A stretch of DNA of 52,522 bases from NCBI GenBank assembly GCA_011109175.1, contig RDEW01000037.1, forward strand, positions 105,770-158,291. The letters are read 5' to 3'. Shown here in pieces: positions 48,051 through 52,522 of this stretch. The number at the start of each line of letters is the position of its first letter. Within the stretch, counting starts at the first letter, position 1. Made by a program: the position numbers and the translations under genes. The stretch comes from Dicyema japonicum (lineage: Eukaryota > Dicyemida > Rhombozoa > Dicyemidae). The notes beneath the pieces were generated by a model. The model saw only the letters and a list, made by a program, of their open reading frames with translations. It was not told the origin of the DNA and made no database searches.

Positions 48051-48100
48051 GCCGCACATGCGAAGCTATAAATATTATGGCTCTCGTGAAACTGCTAATA
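48051..48100 (+). mobile_element. SINE 3'-end fragment with TAA-type tail
   Basis: GCGAAGCTATAAATATTATG followed by GCTCTCGTGAAACTGCTAAT and AATAATAG matches the SINE 3' end (GCGGAGCTATAAATACTATG, GCTCTCGTGAAAAGGCTT). Instead of poly(A) it ends in a TAA repeat, as the RTE-like LINEs do. GGAGCAAG occurs at about 48018 and 48114, a possible short target duplication. 47906-48050 and 48115-48300 hold nothing else recognisable. Confidence 0.55.
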
Positions 48101-48309
48101 ATAATAGTTTGGAAGGAGCAAGAGACGTGCTATGCATTATATGATGGCATATTACACATTCTGCTGTATGCGGTAAATCAGATCCGTTCTGATAAAATCA
48201 TATGAAGGTAGCTTCCATCATATTTTCTATTATTATAATTATAAAAAACCTTTAGTGAATATTTTTTGGAATATCTTATGCAATTATTGTTTCTCATTTA
48301 AAATCTTAT

Positions 48310-48428
48310 AAGGTTCGCCGGAACCCAGGTTGGGAACCACTTGATTATTGGAACTGGGATTACCTAAATGGGTGACATTTTTTCTGTCTTTCTTTCCCGG
48401 TGATCCCTGAGTTCTAAATAAATAATAA
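48310..48428 (+). other. Isolated LINE-D-type 3' end
   Basis: Contains GGGATTACCTAAATGGGTGA, a pyrimidine stretch and CCCGGTGATCCCTGAG, followed by AAATAAATAATAAT: the fold-back and AT tail of LINE-D 3' ends with no coding sequence before it. Confidence 0.6.
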
Positions 48429-48527
48429 TTTATTCAAACTAACCGCTAATGGCCAGGCGAGAGTGAATATTGTCAACGATTGGTTGTCTTCGAACCGACT
48501 AACGATTTCTGCCGAAAAATCAATACG
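48429..48527 (+). pseudogene. LINE-D RT fragment disrupted by a RIME-like element
   Basis: Reads ANGQARVNIVNDWLSSNRLT and then ISAEKS, parallel to LLDKWLSKNRLTTSSEKS of the 41.6-kb copy. The RIME-like element starts at 48544 after a 16-bp target repeat. The LINE sequence ends soon after the second target repeat. Confidence 0.6.
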
Positions 48528-48543
48528 TAGGCCAATCTCAAAT

Positions 48544-48870
48544 TAATTAATTTATTTATTAACCCCGGATACACCGAGAAAGAATTTAAAGTAAACTACT
48601 AATTGAGTGTATCCAGTTTCCACTTCTACAGAAACAGAGTCCATCCGGAATCAGCATAAAAGGTAAGACGTCCACTACATGCAGTTGTGGAAACCCCTCC
48701 AGTGGAGTGGGGAGAGCAAATGATCCTTTTCGCGCCGGCCTGGAACTGGGCGTCACCTAGACAGGTGGATCACATGACGCCAATCTAATAGGAAGAGAAA
48801 AGAGGAACAGACAAGCAAGCAGAAAACTTCAACCAATTAACCACGCAGCACCACATGGCGCACGCGGATA
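48544..48870 (-). mobile_element. RIME-like element, copy 2, with 16-bp target duplication
   Basis: Nearly the same as 32318-32647 along its whole length (shared blocks TCCATCCGGAATCAGCATAA, GGAAACCCCTCCAGTGGAGT, GATCACATGACGCCA). It is flanked by TAGGCCAATCTCAAAT at 48528-48543 and 48871-48886. The 3' end (minus) has GGATACACTCAATTAGTAG and CTCGGTGTATCCGGGG, whose arms can pair, then an AATAAATTAATT tail. No coding region. Confidence 0.88.
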
Positions 48871-48998
48871 TAGGCCAATCTCAAATAATAATATAAAATT
48901 AAAAAATATTTAAAGAACAAAATAATTTAATTAAAAATAGATTTAAATTTGTCATACTTTTTTGTTCGTTGTGATGAAACCTGTGACAGTTTCGAAAG

Positions 48999-49386
48999 AT
49001 GATTTTTTATAAGAGCAGTATAAACAATATGCGAGTATGAATGATCAATAATGTGTCTAGTTCATGCAAAGAGGCATGGATAAACCTCAAATGGAAAAAG
49101 ATTACGAATGTACTATCATTGATCAGCATCACTGGCACCTGGATCTCCCCAGCTTGGGATTCAACTCCAACCTAAAATCATCGGATGAGAATAAACTGAG
49201 AACAGCTCACATGTCATTTGGTGGTTTCAACAGGACTGTTGAGGTTGAGCGGATTTGTTATTAAAGGAGCTAATGAAGGAAATAAAGAAAGAAGATGTCG
49301 AGGAGCCTGCAGTCTGCTATTCTATTTCAAAAAAGTTTAGAAAAGTGACGAAAGGAGGAAATGATAAAAAGAAATTTAAATTATGA
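48999..49386 (+). CDS. MPHOSPH6: MPHOSPH6 homologue (nuclear exosome cofactor), 2 micro-introns
   Basis: Splicing 49035-49060 (26 nt) and 49244-49266 (23 nt) gives 112 residues. The signature of M-phase phosphoprotein 6 is clear: MRFMQRGMDKP near residue 11, HHWHLDLPSLGF near 40, MSFGGFNRTVEELM near 72, and a basic end (KKFRKVTKGGNDKKKFKL). In other animals the protein binds the nuclear RNA exosome with MTR4 and helps process 5.8S rRNA. The human protein is 160 residues; here the middle and tail are shorter. The ATG at 48999 gives FYKSSINNMRFMQRG, which lines up with the family start. The gene lies between LINE-D pieces on the same strand but has no broken frame, so it is probably active. Confidence 0.88.
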
Positions 49387-49426
49387 CTTATTTTGTATTA
49401 AAATATTTTATTAATTTCTTTCGTCT

Positions 49427-50030
49427 CCACTAGATCTTTTCTTGGAGTCAAGTACGACAGTCTACTCAATTTCAACTCCCACGTAAAAGACATGATTACC
49501 AGGGGCCTCCAGAAAATTAACGTTTTACGCGCTCTTGTCCGGAGGACCCCGAGGAACATGGACTTTTCTGTTTCTACCCTCTACCAACAAACAATCGCGC
49601 CAGTCGTTGAGTATGCCTCCGTTGCATGGAGATTCGCGCTATCGGAGACTATGGTCCAAAGAGTCAACTCAATACACCAGAAACAATCAGTATGCTTTGC
49701 CCACGTAATGGATCAACAGTCGACCCACTACTCATGGAATCTAAGATCCGTAGTCGTGGCTCTCGATTTTTTTGCGTCTGTGAGGAAGATAAAAACCCGC
49801 TTCGTCTGATCCTTTCCATGGCAAGAGAAAACCGATTGGATAAGAAATTCCCCTCCCCGATCGGATTCCTCTGCAAGACCGAGAGAAGGCTCTTCCGGAA
49901 AGTAGTGGGGACAATGGAACATCACAGACGTCGAATGGCACAATTGATTGCGAGGACTGGGATCACCTAACTGTTTGACTCTTTTGTCTTTCTTTCTCGG
50001 TGTTCCCGGAATTATTAAAATAAAAATAGT
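49427..50030 (+). mobile_element. LINE-D 3' fragment with intact 3' end
   Basis: RT C-terminal region: LGVKYDSLLNFNSHVKDM, RGLQKINVLRALVRRTPRNM, LYQQTIAPVVEYASVAWRFA, then in a second frame RENRLDKKFPSPIGFLCKTE and RLFRKVVGTMEHHRRR. It ends with GGGATCACCTAACTGTTTGA, CTCGGTGTTCCCGG and AATTATTAAAATAAAA. It is almost the same as the minus-strand copy at 16085-16865, and so recent. The frame breaks near 49800. Confidence 0.85.
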
Positions 50031-50699
50031 CCGCTCGGATTCTTCAGTGTTGAGGAACCTTTTTCTCCTTTTATTACTTGGCAATCTATTCCGTGTAATA
50101 CCTAACTTTATACAAAGAATATTATTTTTATCCCATTTTGAGAGATAACTTTTCTTTACTCTGGGATCGATCCCATGTGGTCTCTAATTCTAATCTGATA
50201 CCAAATAAGTCAATTATTGTGACCGTTTCAGATTGAGATACGGCTGAATACGAACCGTTAAAAAATCGATATTCAATGTACCGATTTAAAAAGCCAATCA
50301 AACAAAATGGCAACCGTCCCAACAACAATCTAGTAACAAAAGAGTTAAGGAGTTTTCTGGAGGGTATTACATCTGAGTCCTACCATAAGACTTTGACTTC
50401 ACACCTGGACCCTTCCTCCTTTATTTTTTGCATTAATTAATTTTTTTTCAGGACGTTTCTCCCAGCTTAATATGCGTGCCCTTGATCTTTGATCTTTTCC
50501 TGAAACCATTGATCCGATCTTCCACAAACGTCCTTTTAACTTTAACAACTTTATTAGCAAGGAAAAATTAAAGAGGGATTTATTTGGCCTCATGCCGCAA
50601 GTCCTGCAAACACTTGACTCTTCTCTGCGCTCTCAGACCCTTCTTATCGTTTATTCTGTGAAGCAACAGTCAATGATGGCATCTCTTTTCAGGTAGTTC
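50031..50699. other. No recognisable gene
   Basis: Open frames here (50128-50328 minus, 50399-50593 minus) show no known domain and no supporting splice pattern. The part nearest 50.7 kb may be the decayed 3' region of the adjacent jockey-like LINE. Confidence 0.4.
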
Positions 50700-51690
50700 T
50701 CCATCCTTTTTCTGCTGCATTTCAGGTAGTTCACATTACTAGCAAATTTTCATTTTCATCTAGCTTCTCGTCGAGCCTTTTGTATAAGGCAATCTTGATC
50801 CCTGCTCTCCTCGATTTTTCAAGAAGCAAGATAAAACGCTCTTTGCATGCAGTGTAATACCATCCTTCCAGTCCATAAAGGAGTGATGGAATGATCGTAC
50901 GTGAAAAAATAAATAAAAACATATCCGTTTCGAGTCTCAATTTTCTCATACACAATATCGCATGGTGGGCTTTCTTCCTTTTGAGTTTAAAATCGCACAA
51001 TGTGCTCCCAGATTTCTCAAAAGCTGTTCCGAGATACTTCAGGGAGCTCACAATGTTGATTCCGCATACGGAGTCTTTCTGATTTCCTTTACCATTCCGA
51101 CCGAAGAACATCATTGCACTAGATTTTTTCTGACAGTTTTAACTCATGAAGACCGCACCAATCTTTTATCTCTTCCATGTACACATTGAGTCTCCTCTCT
51201 GAGATCATGCTCGATCTCGACACATCAGACAGTAGCACGTCGTCTGCGTATATCAGAGATTTCGTACTTGGTGTAGACGGAGACAGGAAACCGGCCATTA
51301 GAACATTAAACAATATAGGGCTCAAAATTGATCCTTGTGGGACTCCTCTCTTCAATAATATCATATTTGAAAAATAACGTCCGCATCTAACATAGGATTT
51401 TCTTCCTTCTAGGTACACTTTCACCCAATTCACTAGTTCCTTTAAGCTCCCCGTCCGAGATAACTGATCGATTATGGCTCTGTGGTTAACACTGTCAAAT
51501 GCTTTTGATATGTCGAGACATATGACATTCAGGAGACATTTGGATTCTCTGGCTTTGCATAACTCGGAGTTGAGATGAATAAGCAATCACCGCATGACCT
51601 GGGCGAAAATCCAAATTGATCATTTCTGAAATAATCTTCTTTTTCCAGCTGATTTGTAAGCCTCCAGAAGATAATTTTTTCCACTCTATC
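50700..51690 (-). mobile_element. Jockey-like LINE, 5'-truncated RT part
   Basis: The minus strand enters the RT near 51690 (KEDYFRNDQFGFSPRSCGDC), then 51586-51119 reads LNVICLDISKAFDSVNHRAI, LKRGVPQGSILSPILFNVLM and SLIYADDVLLSDVSRSS, and 51114-50731 reads VSSLKYLGTAFEKSGSTLCD and PSLLYGLEGWYYTACKERF. It is the same family as 22.5-25.2 kb and as the fragments at 14.0-15.0 kb. There is one frame break between the two frames and one near 51590. Confidence 0.85.
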
Positions 51691-51699
51691 TACTATTGT

Positions 51700-52522
51700 T
51701 CGAGGCCGTATATCAATGTCGGTCGATCGATATTTATCTTGCGGTCAGAGTGGTTACCTGCCTGGAAGATCCACGGCTGATGTTGTCTGGAGCAATCGCT
51801 GGATCATTCATTCGAGTCGGATTCACAACCAAGCCGAGACACTTTAAAACAGTGCTCTGCTCGATCGACATACATAAGGCTTTTGACTCAGTCTCGAGGA
51901 AGATTCTATCGAGAAAAATATTTCAATCGGAGATCCCAGGGAAGCTAAAGCTTTGGATTATTAACTTCCTAAGTGGACGACGAGGAAGATTCTATCGAGA
52001 AAAATATTTCAATCGGAGATCCCAGGGAAGCTAAAGCTTTGGATTATTAACTTCCTAAGTGGACGAAGGAGACGTGTTTGCCTCGGAGGTCTGAAATCAA
52101 TCTCACGGTTCCTCCCCAACGGAGTCCCTCAAGGATCTCCTTTATCCCCTGCTCTGTTTAACCTTTTTCTGGCTGATATCCCGAGTCTTGAATCTGAGAA
52201 TGATGTTCTACTATCCTATGCGGATGATATTGTGTTGGCTTCGCGAGATCAGGACATCCAGAGGGCTACTGAAAGAATACAAATTAACCTGGACAGGCTT
52301 AATGCCTGATAATGGAAAACCGGCTCGTGGTGAATGCAGAGAAGTCGTCTACGTCACTATTTACCTCGGACAAAAAATTGGGAAGGAAGACAGTCACCTT
52401 GAAGTTAAACAAGGTCGGCATCCCTTTCCACAGATGTCAAAGGATCTTGGGTGTAACAATTGATATGCATCTCTGTTTAACACCTCACGTAGAAAACATT
52501 CTATTGAAATGCGAGAAGAAAC
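51700..52522 (+). mobile_element. LINE-D RT part, continues past window end
   Basis: Reads KPRHFKTVLCSIDIHKAFDS, VSRKILSRKIFQSEIPGKLK, LKSISRFLPNGVPQGSPLSP, ALFNLFLADIP and LLSYADDIVLASRDQDIQRA, then the thumb region to the window edge. The frame is broken by an internal 86-bp tandem duplication and again near 52308. It is closest in sequence to the RT of the 41.6-kb and 28.7-kb copies. Confidence 0.85.
51895..52066. repeat. 86-bp perfect tandem duplication inside LINE-D RT
   Basis: 51895-51980 and 51981-52066 are the same sequence (from CGAGGAAGATTCTATCGAGA to CTTCCTAAGTGGACGA) placed head to tail. As 86 is not a multiple of three, it shifts the reading frame in the RT domain. Confidence 0.93.

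Overview
This is eukaryotic DNA, AT-rich and dominated by transposons. Four protein genes can be read confidently only by removing spliceosomal introns of 22-26 nt: striatin (minus, about 10.8-12.9 kb), a TMEM272-like membrane protein (26.6-27.2 kb), MCM5 (33.6-36.1 kb) and MPHOSPH6 (49.0-49.4 kb). The standard genetic code, metazoan-type LINE/SINE/pogo/hAT/mariner content and introns of this size together fit a dicyemid mesozoan (Dicyema-like parasite of cephalopods), a group known for extremely short introns. The organism is an inference; the introns are read directly from the sequence.

Layout. 1-3580 is a ~94-bp AT-rich satellite. 3.6-8.8 kb is a nest of degraded elements: a LINE 5' part, hAT (ZBED-like) fragments, a pogo element, and inside it an RLE-type retrotransposon starting with a PHD-like finger. 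8.85-10.7 kb is an RTE-like LINE, followed by striatin. 13-25.6 kb is LINE, SINE and RLE debris, with one intact tRNA-Met(CAU) gene at 22.4 kb. 25.9-28.4 kb holds a SINE, the TMEM272-like gene and a possible small unidentified gene. 28.4-33.5 kb is a LINE split by a pogo element (TA duplication) and by a 330-bp short element (23-bp duplication). MCM5 follows. 36.9-41.3 kb is a Tc1/mariner-type element carrying a SINE, a minisatellite, an R4-like retrotransposon and another pogo copy. 41.3-48.4 kb is LINE and hAT remains. MPHOSPH6 lies at 49 kb between LINE pieces. The window ends in two more LINE copies.

The recurrent element, here called LINE-D, has an endonuclease (APE-type) plus reverse transcriptase polyprotein preceded by a 2A-like ribosome-skipping motif, and a 3' end that can fold as GGGATCAC...GTGATCC ahead of an AT-rich tail. 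A short 330-bp element combines LINE-D 5' leader and 3' end with no coding region, so it looks like a RIME-type non-autonomous derivative. A tRNA-derived SINE seems to share its 3' end with the RTE-like LINE. Nearly all transposon reading frames are broken, so those entries are remnants. The host genes are intact and compact: they act in DNA replication (MCM5), STRIPAK signalling scaffolds (striatin), nuclear RNA exosome function (MPHOSPH6) and membranes (TMEM272-like), and show no operon-like relationship.
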